Made by a program: the position numbers and the translations under genes. Source: JABDOU01 sp041567895 (GTDB lineage: Bacteria > Actinomycetota > Acidimicrobiia > Spongiisociales > SHLN01). From it: DNA of 64,000 bases. The notes beneath the pieces were generated by a model. The model saw nothing but the letters and a program-made list of their open reading frames with translations, did no database searches and was not told where the DNA came from. The stretch spans positions 1-64,000 of the forward strand of contig JBFGAX010000006.1 of assembly GCA_041567895.1 (NCBI GenBank), given 5' to 3'. Of the stretch, positions 9,032-18,269 are shown one piece after another (position 1 is the stretch's first letter; every line of letters begins with the position of its first letter).

Positions 9032-10477
9032 ATGAGTGATGGAACAGCCCGCTTTCTGGTGTTTACGAGTGCAGCCGCCATCCTCGTTCTCGAAATCATG
9101 GCCGGAAGACTCATGGCACCATTCACGGGCGTCACGCTCGAGAGCTTCACGGCAATCATTGGAACGGTGCTGGCCGGGATCAGCCTCGGTAGTTGGGCAG
9201 GTGGTCGCCTTGCCGACACCTACGACCCCGCACGTCTCATCGGTCCTGCGCTCTTGGTCGGTGGGATTCTGGCAATGCTGAGCGCTCCGCTCATCCAGTG
9301 GCTCGGACCGCCCCTGCGAGGCAGCACTCCGCTCAACGCAGTCGTATTGGCCGGCTTGGCATTCTTTGTCCCCGCGATGGTGCTGAGCGGGATCACGCCG
9401 ATGGTGATCAAGTTGCGACTGGCCGATCTCGAAAATACGGGCACAGTCGTGGGAAGGCTGTCAGCGTTCGGAACCGCAGGTGCCATCGCAGGGACGTTCA
9501 TCACCGGCTTCTTGCTGGTTGCTGCGCTTCCTTCTCGGTTTGTGCTGCTGGGCCTCGGCGGTGCACTGATTCTTCTCGGCCTCTGGAGTGTGATTACCCA
9601 TGGCGGCAACAGAGCGTTGTTGCCCGGAATTCTCTTCGCGGTGGCAGCCGGTACGTTGACCGCTACTGCGTCCGGCCCGTGTGACATCGAAAGCGCATAC
9701 TCTTGCATCGAGATTGTGGAAGCCTCGCAAACTGGCCGACTCCTGTTGATGGACGACGTGCGCCATTCGTTTGTCGATATTGCCGATCCGACCCATCTGG
9801 AGTTTCGCTACGCGAAGGTTTTCGGAGACGTCATACGCACACAGACAGACGGCAGCCAGGACGCGCTCTATATCGGTGGCGGAGGCTTCACCTTTCCCCA
9901 GTGGCTGAAGGCCGTTCGGCCCGGCAGCACAAATACGGTGCTGGAACTCGATGAGGCGCTCTCTGACATCGCGCGTGAGCGGCTCGGCCTGGATCCGGGA
10001 GAAGTCGATCGGCTCGAGCCGGGCGACGCACGTATTTCTGTAGCGACGATACCGGCAGGATCGATAGACCTCGTCGTCGCGGACGCATTCGGTGGTCTGG
10101 TGACGCCCTGGCATCTGACGACGCTCGAGTTCAACCGCGACGTCAAACGAACCATGAGGCCCGATGCCATCCTCGTGATGAACCTCATCGATCATCCACC
10201 GGTCGACTTCGGTCGCGCCGAGGTCGCAACGCTTCAGTCGATATTCGACCACATTGCGGTGATCGCACCACCGGACTACTTCACAAACCGCCGCGGTGGT
10301 AACTTTGTGGTTGTGGCCTCGGACGCCGAGATCGACACGCTTGCCATGGCAAAAGAGCTGGATCGTCGAGCCGGCGAAGAGATCGTGGTCGAGGGGCCTG
10401 CACTGGCCGAATGGGTGGCATCGGCGAAGCCGCTGACAGACGACTTTGCTCCGGTGGATCAGCTCATTTCCCGATGA
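9032..10477 (+). CDS. Fused membrane/spermidine-synthase-like protein
   Basis: A protein of 481 residues. The first 215 hold about seven membrane helices with the GTVLAGISLGSWAGG pattern common to this family. The rest is a Rossmann methyltransferase-like domain of the spermidine synthase type, with a glycine-rich LYIGGGGFTFP loop, an acidic ELDE at the end of the next strand and VVADAFGG later. Such fused proteins are widespread, but proof of polyamine synthesis is lacking for most, and the substrate is not evident here. It follows ettA by 31 bp and precedes a VOC protein by 16 bp on the same strand. Confidence 0.85.
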   Translation: MSDGTARFLVFTSAAAILVLEIMAGRLMAPFTGVTLESFTAIIGTVLAGISLGSWAGGRLADTYDPARLIGPALLVGGILAMLSAPLIQWLGPPLRGSTPLNAVVLAGLAFFVPAMVLSGITPMVIKLRLADLENTGTVVGRLSAFGTAGAIAGTFITGFLLVAALPSRFVLLGLGGALILLGLWSVITHGGNRALLPGILFAVAAGTLTATASGPCDIESAYSCIEIVEASQTGRLLLMDDVRHSFVDIADPTHLEFRYAKVFGDVIRTQTDGSQDALYIGGGGFTFPQWLKAVRPGSTNTVLELDEALSDIARERLGLDPGEVDRLEPGDARISVATIPAGSIDLVVADAFGGLVTPWHLTTLEFNRDVKRTMRPDAILVMNLIDHPPVDFGRAEVATLQSIFDHIAVIAPPDYFTNRRGGNFVVVASDAEIDTLAMAKELDRRAGEEIVVEGPALAEWVASAKPLTDDFAPVDQLISR

Positions 10478-10493
10478 GGAGGGTGATCTCGAC

Positions 10494-10850
10494 ATGACCG
10501 ATCCACGCAATGATCGTATTGACTACGTTGAGATCGCGACTCGTGACGTAGCGGCGTCGAAGCGATTCTTCGCCGATCTCGCCGGCTGGGAGTTTGTTGA
10601 CCACGGAGAGGAGTATGCCTCGTTCCATGACGGTCGGCTCGATGGGGGCTTCGGAATTGGAGATCCAGCTGGCGGCACGTTACCGATTCTCTTCATGGAG
10701 AATCTCAACACCTCCCGAGCCAGGGTGCTCGAGCTAGGAGCCACCATCACGAAGGACATTTTTTCGTTTCCGGGCGGTCATCGGTTCGAATGCACCGACC
10801 CGGGCGGCGCCCATTTCGCGATTTGGTCGGACATGCATCAACCTGGCTAA
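10494..10850 (+). CDS. VOC (glyoxalase/bleomycin-resistance) family protein
   Basis: A protein of 118 residues with one VOC fold: DYVEIATRDVAASKRFF at the start, a central GGFGIGD and a C-terminal FECTDPGGAHFAIW. Two beta-alpha-beta-beta-beta units make a metal or ligand pocket in this family. The substrate is unknown. The start chosen is ATG 10494, with GAGGAGGG upstream; the frame extends back to 10446, inside the previous gene. Probably co-transcribed with that gene. Confidence 0.85.
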   Translation: MTDPRNDRIDYVEIATRDVAASKRFFADLAGWEFVDHGEEYASFHDGRLDGGFGIGDPAGGTLPILFMENLNTSRARVLELGATITKDIFSFPGGHRFECTDPGGAHFAIWSDMHQPG

Positions 10851-10922
10851 GGCGGTGCATTGCCCGGTTTGTCCCATCGCTGGAGGAACCGGGAGCCGCG
10901 AGATGGTGAAGTGCCGGGCGTC

Positions 10923-11399
10923 TCACAGGCCCGAATTTCTCACGCTTCTGGTGAGTTGCGATCCGTCCATCGTGAACAACAGGCAATTGGCCTCGCGATC
11001 GTCCCAGTCCTCCCAACCTTCCTCGATGGGATAGAGGGGGGCAACGTCGATGGTCGACTCCAGGAACGGAGTGCCGACATAGGCTTCGAAGACGTCGACG
11101 CAGCGGTCATAGGCCTGCTGAGCGACCTCGCTCTCGCCCGGATAGGCTTCGCCACCCGAAAGCGTGACGGTCGCGAGAACCTCGAGATCGTGTGGCTCAG
11201 AGCACGGCACGGCCTCCATTGACTCAACGTACTCTTCATCGACGTCGATGAGGCAATCACCGACCTGCATGGCCTGCACACCGAGGCCGCCACCTTCGAT
11301 GATCTCCCCTGCCTCATTGCGGGTGGTGTTGTCATCAACTGCTGTGGCTCCGGCTGCCACGGCCACGGCGACTGCGACGCCGCCAATCAAGCGCTTCAT
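10923..11399 (-). CDS. Secreted septum-formation-like protein
   Basis: A protein of 158 residues. An N-terminal signal or anchor (MKRLIGG followed by an Ala/Val core) leads into a domain with the pattern GDCLIDVDE...AVPCSEPHDLEV, typical of the actinobacterial septum-formation/DUF4190-associated domain. Four conserved Cys (in GDCL, PCSE, DRCV and NCLL) probably form two disulfides outside the membrane. The precise role is not established for the family. It diverges from the TPR gene at 11516, with a 16-bp palindrome in the shared intergenic region. Confidence 0.75.
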   Translation of the reverse strand: MKRLIGGVAVAVAVAAGATAVDDNTTRNEAGEIIEGGGLGVQAMQVGDCLIDVDEEYVESMEAVPCSEPHDLEVLATVTLSGGEAYPGESEVAQQAYDRCVDVFEAYVGTPFLESTIDVAPLYPIEEGWEDWDDREANCLLFTMDGSQLTRSVRNSGL

Positions 11400-11460
11400 C
11401 GAGCGTCCCTTTCTCGTATATTTCTCTACAAACCAGTCGGTCCGGCCTTCGATCGCTGGA

Positions 11461-11476
11461 TAGGTCGATCGACCTA
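11461..11476. promoter_or_regulatory. 16-bp perfect palindrome, candidate operator
   Basis: TAGGTCGATCGACCTA reads the same on both strands. It lies 40 bp upstream of ATG 11516 and 62 bp upstream of the divergent start at 11399, where a dimeric repressor could control either gene. Confidence 0.45.
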
Positions 11477-11515
11477 CGTGAGCTCTTCTGTGTGATGGGC
11501 GCTAGCCTCCTGACC

Positions 11516-12661
11516 ATGGCAACCAACGACAAGAAATCTCCGCGTCGTTCGTCCGGCGGGGGCGAGTCAGGCCGAACGAGTGCCGGCCGAACGAGTGCCG
11601 GAAAGACCGGGTCCGGAAGCCGATCGTCACGGGCGGCAAGCGGAAAAGCTCAAGGAGAGAACCGCCGGTCGTCAGCGGCCGGGTCCGGCAGAGGCGGCGC
11701 CGGCAAGACCCGGGCAGGTGGCGGCCGCAGTGGCGGTGCCGGCAAGAGCGTAGGGCGCACGGCAGGGGCCGGCGGTGCTGGTGCTGGTCGTCAGGACAAG
11801 GGTAGGTCGGACGGCCGTTCCCAAAAGGGCGGTAGTCAGCGCTCGAGTGAACAATCGGCGGGTCGGCCGCGGAGCGGTGCACGAAGGGGTGAATCGCGAG
11901 ATGGCGACGGCCGCAAGCCACGACCAGGAGCCAACCGCGACGACCGACGAGATGTCCGACAGGGTTCAACCCGGGACCAGATGACACCGCGAGGCGATTT
12001 TGTCTTCAAAGGTCACGAGCTGCCGAAATGGGTCAAAGAAGAACTACGACGAACCGCAAAGCGAGGAGCCGGGGACGCTGCGATCGTGGCGCTGACGAAG
12101 GCCGCCGCCCATTTTGCCGCGGGCCGTCACTCCCAGGCCTTGTCCGAAGCGCGCAACGCAAAGCGACATGCTCCTCAGTCGCCCACGATCATGGAAACGA
12201 TCGGGATTGCGGCATACCGGAGCGAACTGTGGGATGAGGCGCTTCGGGAGCTGAAGGCGTTCAGGAGGCGTACCGGAGAAGGAACGCATCTAGCCCTCGA
12301 GATGGACATCTTGCGGGCTCTTGGACGAGATGCGGATGTCGAAAAGACCTTTGCTTTGGTGCGAACTGGCGAGATGGATGCCGCGGCCCGTTCCGAGGCC
12401 AGGGTCGTATACGCCTCATATCTGCTCGATCACGGCCGGCCACGTGAAGCCTGGGCTGTGGCAAAACCCGGCAAGATGGGAGAGTCCCCGAGTGAGGCAG
12501 CCCTGCGCCAATGGTATGTCGCCGCGAGAGCCGCGGTCGGGGCCGGAGACATCGAGACCGCTATAAAAATCGGGCAGCGGATACGTAAACACGATGCGGC
12601 ATTCCCGGGCCTCGAACTTCTCGACGAAGAGATCGCTGGTTCCGGCAACACAACCACATAA
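11516..12661 (+). CDS. Basic, low-complexity N-terminus plus TPR-like C-terminus
   Basis: A protein of 381 residues. The first 155 or so are almost entirely Gly, Arg, Ser, Ala and Lys with short repeats such as GRTSAG, so this part is disordered and strongly basic, suited to binding nucleic acid or an acidic surface. The rest (about 165-375) is helical with TPR-like units, for example HFAAGRHSQALSEARNAKRHA and YRSELWDEALRELKAFRRR. I recognise TPR character but no named family. An in-frame ATG lies at 11492; ATG 11516 gives a natural start without a visible Shine-Dalgarno, so the message may be leaderless. Confidence 0.7.
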   Translation: MATNDKKSPRRSSGGGESGRTSAGRTSAGKTGSGSRSSRAASGKAQGENRRSSAAGSGRGGAGKTRAGGGRSGGAGKSVGRTAGAGGAGAGRQDKGRSDGRSQKGGSQRSSEQSAGRPRSGARRGESRDGDGRKPRPGANRDDRRDVRQGSTRDQMTPRGDFVFKGHELPKWVKEELRRTAKRGAGDAAIVALTKAAAHFAAGRHSQALSEARNAKRHAPQSPTIMETIGIAAYRSELWDEALRELKAFRRRTGEGTHLALEMDILRALGRDADVEKTFALVRTGEMDAAARSEARVVYASYLLDHGRPREAWAVAKPGKMGESPSEAALRQWYVAARAAVGAGDIETAIKIGQRIRKHDAAFPGLELLDEEIAGSGNTTT

Positions 12662-12793
12662 TGCCGTTAATCTGGTACTGAGCTCACGGTGGACTTCGGT
12701 ATGCGCGCTGCATACCGTCATATGGGCAAACAAAAGGACATACAGGTGGTTTGGTAAGTACTCGTGGGGGTACTTCGGGAAGGGTTTGCACGG

Positions 12794-15700
12794 GTGGAAT
12801 CGATCGGTCGACGCGTTGTTCGGACACGCGTCGTGTTAGGGATACTGGCGATTGTTGCTGCGATTTCCTGGACAGGTTTGGGTGCTCCAGCAGGTGCGCA
12901 TGATTCAGGAGACGATCTCGCGGTTTCGATCGTTCCTGTGGTTTCAGGGCTCTCGCAACCAACGGCGGTCGAGATCTCCCCGGATGGCCGCTTCTTCATT
13001 CTCGAAAAGGACGGGAAGCTCAAGGTGGCGAATGGTGAGGGCCAGAGCGCCACGACCGTCCTCGATATTCAGACAGAAGTTCACAGTCAGCTCGACCGGG
13101 GCCTCCTGGGTTTGGCGCTCCATCCCGATTTCCCGGCGAATGACAGCGTGTACATCAGCTACACGTACGACGCTCCGATTGGAGGCACGGCGCCCACGTA
13201 CGGCAACGGTAACTGCCCAAACCCCGATGTCGACGGCTGCCCTGCAACGGGCAAGATTCTGAAGCTCCGCATCAATCCGACGAACCAGATCACCAGTCAG
13301 CAGACCCTCGTGCACGGTGCCTGGTGCTACCAGTTTCCAACCCACTCGCTCGGCGATCTGGTGTTCGGTCCGGACGGCGCTCTCTACGTTTCTTCCGGGG
13401 AGGGCGCCAATCCAGTCACTGCGGACTACGGACAGATAGGGTCGAACCCTTGTGGCGATCCCTCATTCGAGGGTGGCGCCGTGCGATCTCAAGATCTGGA
13501 GACCAACTTCAACCCGACAGGCGATCCGATTACATGGTCGGGTGCCATCGTCCGGTTGGACCCGAACACAGGACAAGCGCGCTCAGACAACCCGCTCGTC
13601 CAGGGGCAACCGCAAGGTACGCCTTCCGCGGCCGATGATCCTCTCATTGCGTACGGGCTTCGCAATCCCTATCGCATGACGTTCCGACCCGGGACCAACG
13701 ATCTCTGGATCGGTGACGTCGGGTGGGGATACGCCGAGGAGATCAATGTTCACACGAATCCTGATGGTTTCGTCGAGAACTTTGGATGGCCTTGCTACGA
13801 AGGGCCATCCCCTCAGGGTGTGTACCAGAGTAAGAACATCCCGATATGTAACGCGCTCTATGGGCAACCCTCGCGAGTCGAAGCGCCCTATTACGCATAC
13901 GTGCACGAATCCCAGCCGGGCGGTTCCGAGTGTCAGGCCGAGGGCTCGGCTATCTCTTCGCTCGAGTTCATCGATGGTGCTCCCTACCCGTCGAGTCTCG
14001 ACGGGTCGCTGGTAGTTGCTGACTATGGAGTTGGCTGCATCTGGTTGATGGAGCCCGGCGGCAACGGCTTGCCCGATCCTGGTCACGTGGAGACGCTGGC
14101 CACGGGGCGCTACACGACTGATATCACCAGGGCTCCAAATGGCAGCCTCTATGTGGTCGACATCGTCTTCGGAACCGTGAGCCGATTGGACCTTGCTGGT
14201 TCCGGCGCCGCTCCCATTGCACGGGTTACGGCGTCGCCCCCCGGCGGGTCAACAGCCCCACTGAGCGTCACGTTCGACGCGAGGACCAGCAGTGGAACCA
14301 ATTTGAGCTTCTCGTGGGACGTTGACAACGACGGCGAATTCGACGACGGCATCGGCGCCGTGATCACCAGAACGCTGCAGAGAGGTACGCATCTCGTCTC
14401 TGTCCGTGCCAGCAACGGTGCTTTCAGCGATGTCGCAACTGTCTCGGTTCCAGTCGGCAACAGCCCCCCGACCGTCACCATCACCTCGCCGGCGTCGTCC
14501 GCAACGTTCTCGGCCGGAGACGTCATCGTCCTCGACGCGTCCGCCTCTGATCCGGATGGAACTCAGCTCACCGACGCCAATTATGAGTGGCAACTGCTGT
14601 TGCATCATTGCACCGGCCAGGACTGCCATCAGCACTTCGAGGGGACTTACACCGGGCGTCGACAGAGCGTGCAAGGATCCTCGCACCCGTATCCGTCGTA
14701 CATGGAAGCCGTTCTGACCGTTCACGACGGCATGGGCGGCACAACGACCGTGTCGCGCGAGATTCAACCGGTTCCGGCGACGCTGACCGTCAGAACAGAT
14801 CCTCCGGGCGGAAAGATACAGCTGACCCCGGATTTGGTTGCCACCCCGGCCTCGCAAGTCGTCATCGCCAGGAGTGAGCTGAGCATCTCGGCGCCGGCCC
14901 GGCAGGTCATCGGTGGCCAGACCTATGGGTTCGTTGGATGGTCACAGGGCGGTCCCCGCAGCCAGGAACTCACGGTTGCCGCCGATATGACAGCCACGGC
15001 CCGCTACGCCCTCGACAACACGTCGGTGGCCGTGAGTCCTGCCTCGATCATCATGCCAAATGCTTTTGTCGGCCAGACGACGACGGCCACTATCACGGTC
15101 ACTACCAGCGGACCTGCGACATCGGTGCCGGGGTACATCGAGGCGGCAACCGTGAGTGGAGCAGGTCTGGCCCTTGGTGCCATACCGGATGCGGTTCCAG
15201 TCAATGCTTCGGCAACCATCCCTGTGACGTTCTCGCCAACGGTTTCGGGATCGATCAACGGTCAGGCGACTCTCGTGATCAACGGTAAGAACTACACCGT
15301 GCCGATCACCGCCAGTGCCACCCTCGCACCCATTGCGACACTCCAGGTACCGTCGGATGCAGGCGAGATTGGTCGGATCATCCAGGGGGTCCCTCGTCGT
15401 TTCGGTGTGCGGCTCGCAGCCGTCGGGGAGCCGTATGAACGACCGATTCGGATAACGGGCGCCTCTTCAACCGATCCACGGATTTCAATAGTCGATGTTC
15501 CCACCTTGATCAACGTAGGAGAAACGGGAGTTGTCACGATCTCCGTGAGCGAGGACGAGTTGGGCGTATTCAACTCGGAGCTGGTGGTCCTCGTCGGATT
15601 GGAGCGTGTGACGATTGCTCTGCGCGCGGGCGTTTCGGAGGAAGCTGATTCTCCCGCTCTCTTCGACCCCACAACCGGTCGTTGGCAGGTGACCGATGTA

Positions 15701-16333
15701 TATGGCGACACCAGATACTTCTATTACGGCAATCCGGGCGACGTGCCATTGTTGGGCGACTGGGATTGCGACGGATTCGATACCCCCGGCATGTTCCGGC
15801 CCTCGAACGGCTTTGTGTATATCACGAATCGTGCGCAAACTGGCGTCGCCGAGCGGGAATTCTTCTACGGCCAGGGCGGCGACATCCCGATCGTTGGCGA
15901 CTGGAACAACAACGGGTGCGACACTCTGGCGATATATCGGTCAGGAGAAGTGTTTGTTCGAAACTCCCTCGGGACCGGGGTTGCCGACTTTTCATATTTC
16001 TTCGGCGACAACGGAGATCGACCCTTTGCCGGGGATTTCGACGGCGATGGAGTGACGAGTGTCGGCCTGTATCGCGAGACCACCGGATTTGTCTATTTTC
16101 GCGACTCGCTCACGAGCGGTAAGGCCGAGCAGTCCTTCTTCTACGGAATTCCCAGTGACAAGATCATTGCAGGCGACTACGACGGGGACAGCAAGGAAAC
16201 CGTCGGCATCTTCCGGCCTTTCGAAAGCCGCTTCTACCTGTCGAATGTGAATGCGCAACGTGCCGCTGACCTCATGATCGACATCGAAGGAGCTTCGGGC
16301 TGGATTCCGACCGTGGGGCTCCTGCCAATCTGA
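12794..16333 (+). CDS. Large secreted sugar/sorbosone-dehydrogenase-like protein with PKD and FG-GAP-like repeats
   Basis: About 1,179 residues. GTG 12794 is preferred (AAGGG upstream); the frame is open from GTG 12764. After the signal peptide (ends near APAGAHD) comes a PQQ-type glucose/sorbosone dehydrogenase beta-propeller (about 40-440) with markers LLGLALHPDF, GDLVFGPDGALYVSSGEG and GLRNPYRMTFRP. Next are a PKD-like domain (FSWDVDNDGEFDDG), a second Ig-like domain with paired Cys, a beta domain ending in ATARYAL and a choice-of-anchor-like domain. Last are about four C-terminal repeats with the pattern FFYG-x-GGD-x-P-x-x-GDW/GDFDGDG, as in calcium-binding FG-GAP/VCBS modules. It probably oxidises or binds extracellular sugar. 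The repeat module recurs in the protein at 37165. Confidence 0.85.
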   Translation: MESIGRRVVRTRVVLGILAIVAAISWTGLGAPAGAHDSGDDLAVSIVPVVSGLSQPTAVEISPDGRFFILEKDGKLKVANGEGQSATTVLDIQTEVHSQLDRGLLGLALHPDFPANDSVYISYTYDAPIGGTAPTYGNGNCPNPDVDGCPATGKILKLRINPTNQITSQQTLVHGAWCYQFPTHSLGDLVFGPDGALYVSSGEGANPVTADYGQIGSNPCGDPSFEGGAVRSQDLETNFNPTGDPITWSGAIVRLDPNTGQARSDNPLVQGQPQGTPSAADDPLIAYGLRNPYRMTFRPGTNDLWIGDVGWGYAEEINVHTNPDGFVENFGWPCYEGPSPQGVYQSKNIPICNALYGQPSRVEAPYYAYVHESQPGGSECQAEGSAISSLEFIDGAPYPSSLDGSLVVADYGVGCIWLMEPGGNGLPDPGHVETLATGRYTTDITRAPNGSLYVVDIVFGTVSRLDLAGSGAAPIARVTASPPGGSTAPLSVTFDARTSSGTNLSFSWDVDNDGEFDDGIGAVITRTLQRGTHLVSVRASNGAFSDVATVSVPVGNSPPTVTITSPASSATFSAGDVIVLDASASDPDGTQLTDANYEWQLLLHHCTGQDCHQHFEGTYTGRRQSVQGSSHPYPSYMEAVLTVHDGMGGTTTVSREIQPVPATLTVRTDPPGGKIQLTPDLVATPASQVVIARSELSISAPARQVIGGQTYGFVGWSQGGPRSQELTVAADMTATARYALDNTSVAVSPASIIMPNAFVGQTTTATITVTTSGPATSVPGYIEAATVSGAGLALGAIPDAVPVNASATIPVTFSPTVSGSINGQATLVINGKNYTVPITASATLAPIATLQVPSDAGEIGRIIQGVPRRFGVRLAAVGEPYERPIRITGASSTDPRISIVDVPTLINVGETGVVTISVSEDELGVFNSELVVLVGLERVTIALRAGVSEEADSPALFDPTTGRWQVTDVYGDTRYFYYGNPGDVPLLGDWDCDGFDTPGMFRPSNGFVYITNRAQTGVAEREFFYGQGGDIPIVGDWNNNGCDTLAIYRSGEVFVRNSLGTGVADFSYFFGDNGDRPFAGDFDGDGVTSVGLYRETTGFVYFRDSLTSGKAEQSFFYGIPSDKIIAGDYDGDSKETVGIFRPFESRFYLSNVNAQRAADLMIDIEGASGWIPTVGLLPI

Positions 16334-16388
16334 TAACGGTTTTGTCGCGCGCCACGTATACCTTCACAGCAACCGGAAAGGAGGGTGC

Positions 16389-16757
16389 ATGGATCGCACC
16401 AGCATTCCGGAGGACGATCTGTTAGCTGACGATGAAGATGTGAACATCGTCTTGCTGCGCGGCAACGTCGTCGCCGAACCCGAAATCAGACATTTTGATT
16501 CGGGCTCGGTCTCGATTCGATATCTGACAACAGTTCGGGTAACGGAGCCGAGACGCAGACTCGATGTGATACCAGTCACACTATGGGACCCGCCCGAAGA
16601 TCTCATGAGGCACCCGGGGAGGTCGCACGATCGTATTTGGGTTCTCGGTTCGGTGCAGCGACGCTTCTGGCCGATGGCGTCCGCCGATCGCAGCCGCAGC
16701 CGGATCGAAGTAGTCGCGAACCGCATCGATATCGGAGCCGGGGGAGATTTCGGCTAG
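16389..16757 (+). CDS. Single-stranded-DNA-binding (OB-fold) protein homologue
   Basis: A protein of 122 residues. The first strands, VNIVLLRGNVVAEPEIRHF then SVSIRYLTTVR, match the start of the bacterial SSB OB fold, and the later IWVLGSVQRRFW fits its last strands. It lacks the acidic DDIPF-type C-terminal tail of the replicative SSB, so it is more likely a paralogue for repair, recombination or uptake, or an OB protein of another role. A strong GGAAAGGAGG precedes ATG 16389. The next gene starts 13 bp downstream. Confidence 0.65.
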   Translation: MDRTSIPEDDLLADDEDVNIVLLRGNVVAEPEIRHFDSGSVSIRYLTTVRVTEPRRRLDVIPVTLWDPPEDLMRHPGRSHDRIWVLGSVQRRFWPMASADRSRSRIEVVANRIDIGAGGDFG

Positions 16758-16770
16758 CCTTTCCCGCTCA

Positions 16771-18258
16771 ATGACGTCCCTGGCCATCGCGGCCCCTACA
16801 CAACTATCGGTGGATGCCGCGCTTTCGATCGCCGCGGACGGTGGCAACGCCGTCGACGCAACGCTGGCGGCATTGCTCGTTGACCTCGTCGTGAACCCGG
16901 GCGTTGTGTCTCCGGGTTCCGGTGCGTTCATAACGGTGGAACCGGTTGAGGGAGATGCCGTTACGATTGACGGGTACTGCGCGATGCCGGGGCTGGGTCG
17001 AGATCGAAATCGACCCATTTCGACCCGGGTGGCCTCCATGGAGTACGGAGGCGGGATTACCACGGTCGTCGGTCACGGTTCGGTGGCAGTGCCCGGCGTG
17101 TATGCGGCCATTGCATCGACGTGGGAGCGCTTCGGCTCGTTGTCCTGGCGGCGACTGTTCGACGGAGCGATCGAGGTGGCCGCCGACGGATATCCGGTTC
17201 CAGATGCCTCGGCTTACTACTTCCAATATTCACACCTCGACGCGTACGGGTGGCAAGACGAAAGCTACCGCGCGCTCCATGACGAACAGGGAACGGTTCG
17301 GTCGGTCATCAAACACACCCACCTCGCCGAGACTCTGCAACGCATCGCAGAGCTCGGCGCCGACGACTTCTACCGGGGCGAGACAGCCCGGCGGATTGTG
17401 GCGGAGATGGAAGCTGGAAACGGGTTGATAACACAGCGTGATCTTGCCGAATATCGGGCCCTCGATCGGACGCCGATTCACGTACAGGTTGGCGATTGGG
17501 CGATCGCAACGAATCCCGCACCGGCCGTGGGAGGCGCTGCAATGGCTGCGATGGTTCGAATCGCAGAATCACTGAGCGCGTGGGAATCAGTCGATCAAAT
17601 GGCTGAAATTCAAGCCGCTGTGCTCGGGTATCGCCAGCTGATGCCCGCCATCGACCTCGAAGCGGAAGTAGCAGAGTTCCTGGACCGGTCCGCCACCGGC
17701 CTGCATGCCCTCACCGGTTCACCGAGCACGATACAGCTGTCGGCGGTTGGCGGCGATGGACTGGCAGTCTCCGTGACGGCTTCGGGAGGCTACGGGTCCG
17801 GTGTCATCGTCCCCGGGACCGGGATGTGGATGAACAACTGCCTCGGAGAAGTCGAGTTATCGCCTCGTGGTCTGTTTTCGGTTGAGCCGGGTAGGCGGCT
17901 GCTGTCGAACATGGCACCGACAGTGGCAAAAGGTCCGGGGGGCGAAGTTCTCGCCATAGGATCTCCGGGCGCGTCGCGTATCACCACAGCGATCATGCAG
18001 GTTCTCGGCAAACTCACCGCCCTGAACGAATCGCTGGCGAGGGCGGTCGAGTCCCCGCGTTTTCACATCGATCTGGACAACAGCGACCCGACCTTTGTGC
18101 ACGAGCCCGGAATCGAACCCCCGGCAGCCTGGCCGAGCCGTGCGTTCGACGGTCTCAATATGTACTTTGGAGGCGTCCAGGCCGCGCACCGATTGGCCGA
18201 CGGCACTCTCGAGGCCGTTGCGGATAGCCGCAGGGCGAGCGTGGCCGCGACTATATAG
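16771..18258 (+). CDS. Gamma-glutamyltranspeptidase family protein, apparently cytosolic
   Basis: A protein of 495 residues with the GGT pattern: GNAVDATLAALL near residue 25, GSGAFITVE near 49, GHGSVAVPGVYAA near 101 and the large-to-small subunit junction at SPSTIQLSAVGGDG. Thr320 aligns with the nucleophile released by autoprocessing; the usual second Thr and His of TTHxSVVD are Ile and Gln here. There is no signal peptide, unlike classic periplasmic GGT. Homologues cleave gamma-glutamyl bonds, but these changes make the substrate and even self-cleavage uncertain. It ends 11 bp from the convergent SCO1664-family gene. Confidence 0.8.
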   Translation: MTSLAIAAPTQLSVDAALSIAADGGNAVDATLAALLVDLVVNPGVVSPGSGAFITVEPVEGDAVTIDGYCAMPGLGRDRNRPISTRVASMEYGGGITTVVGHGSVAVPGVYAAIASTWERFGSLSWRRLFDGAIEVAADGYPVPDASAYYFQYSHLDAYGWQDESYRALHDEQGTVRSVIKHTHLAETLQRIAELGADDFYRGETARRIVAEMEAGNGLITQRDLAEYRALDRTPIHVQVGDWAIATNPAPAVGGAAMAAMVRIAESLSAWESVDQMAEIQAAVLGYRQLMPAIDLEAEVAEFLDRSATGLHALTGSPSTIQLSAVGGDGLAVSVTASGGYGSGVIVPGTGMWMNNCLGEVELSPRGLFSVEPGRRLLSNMAPTVAKGPGGEVLAIGSPGASRITTAIMQVLGKLTALNESLARAVESPRFHIDLDNSDPTFVHEPGIEPPAAWPSRAFDGLNMYFGGVQAAHRLADGTLEAVADSRRASVAATI

Positions 18259-18269
18259 CGACGACCCGC

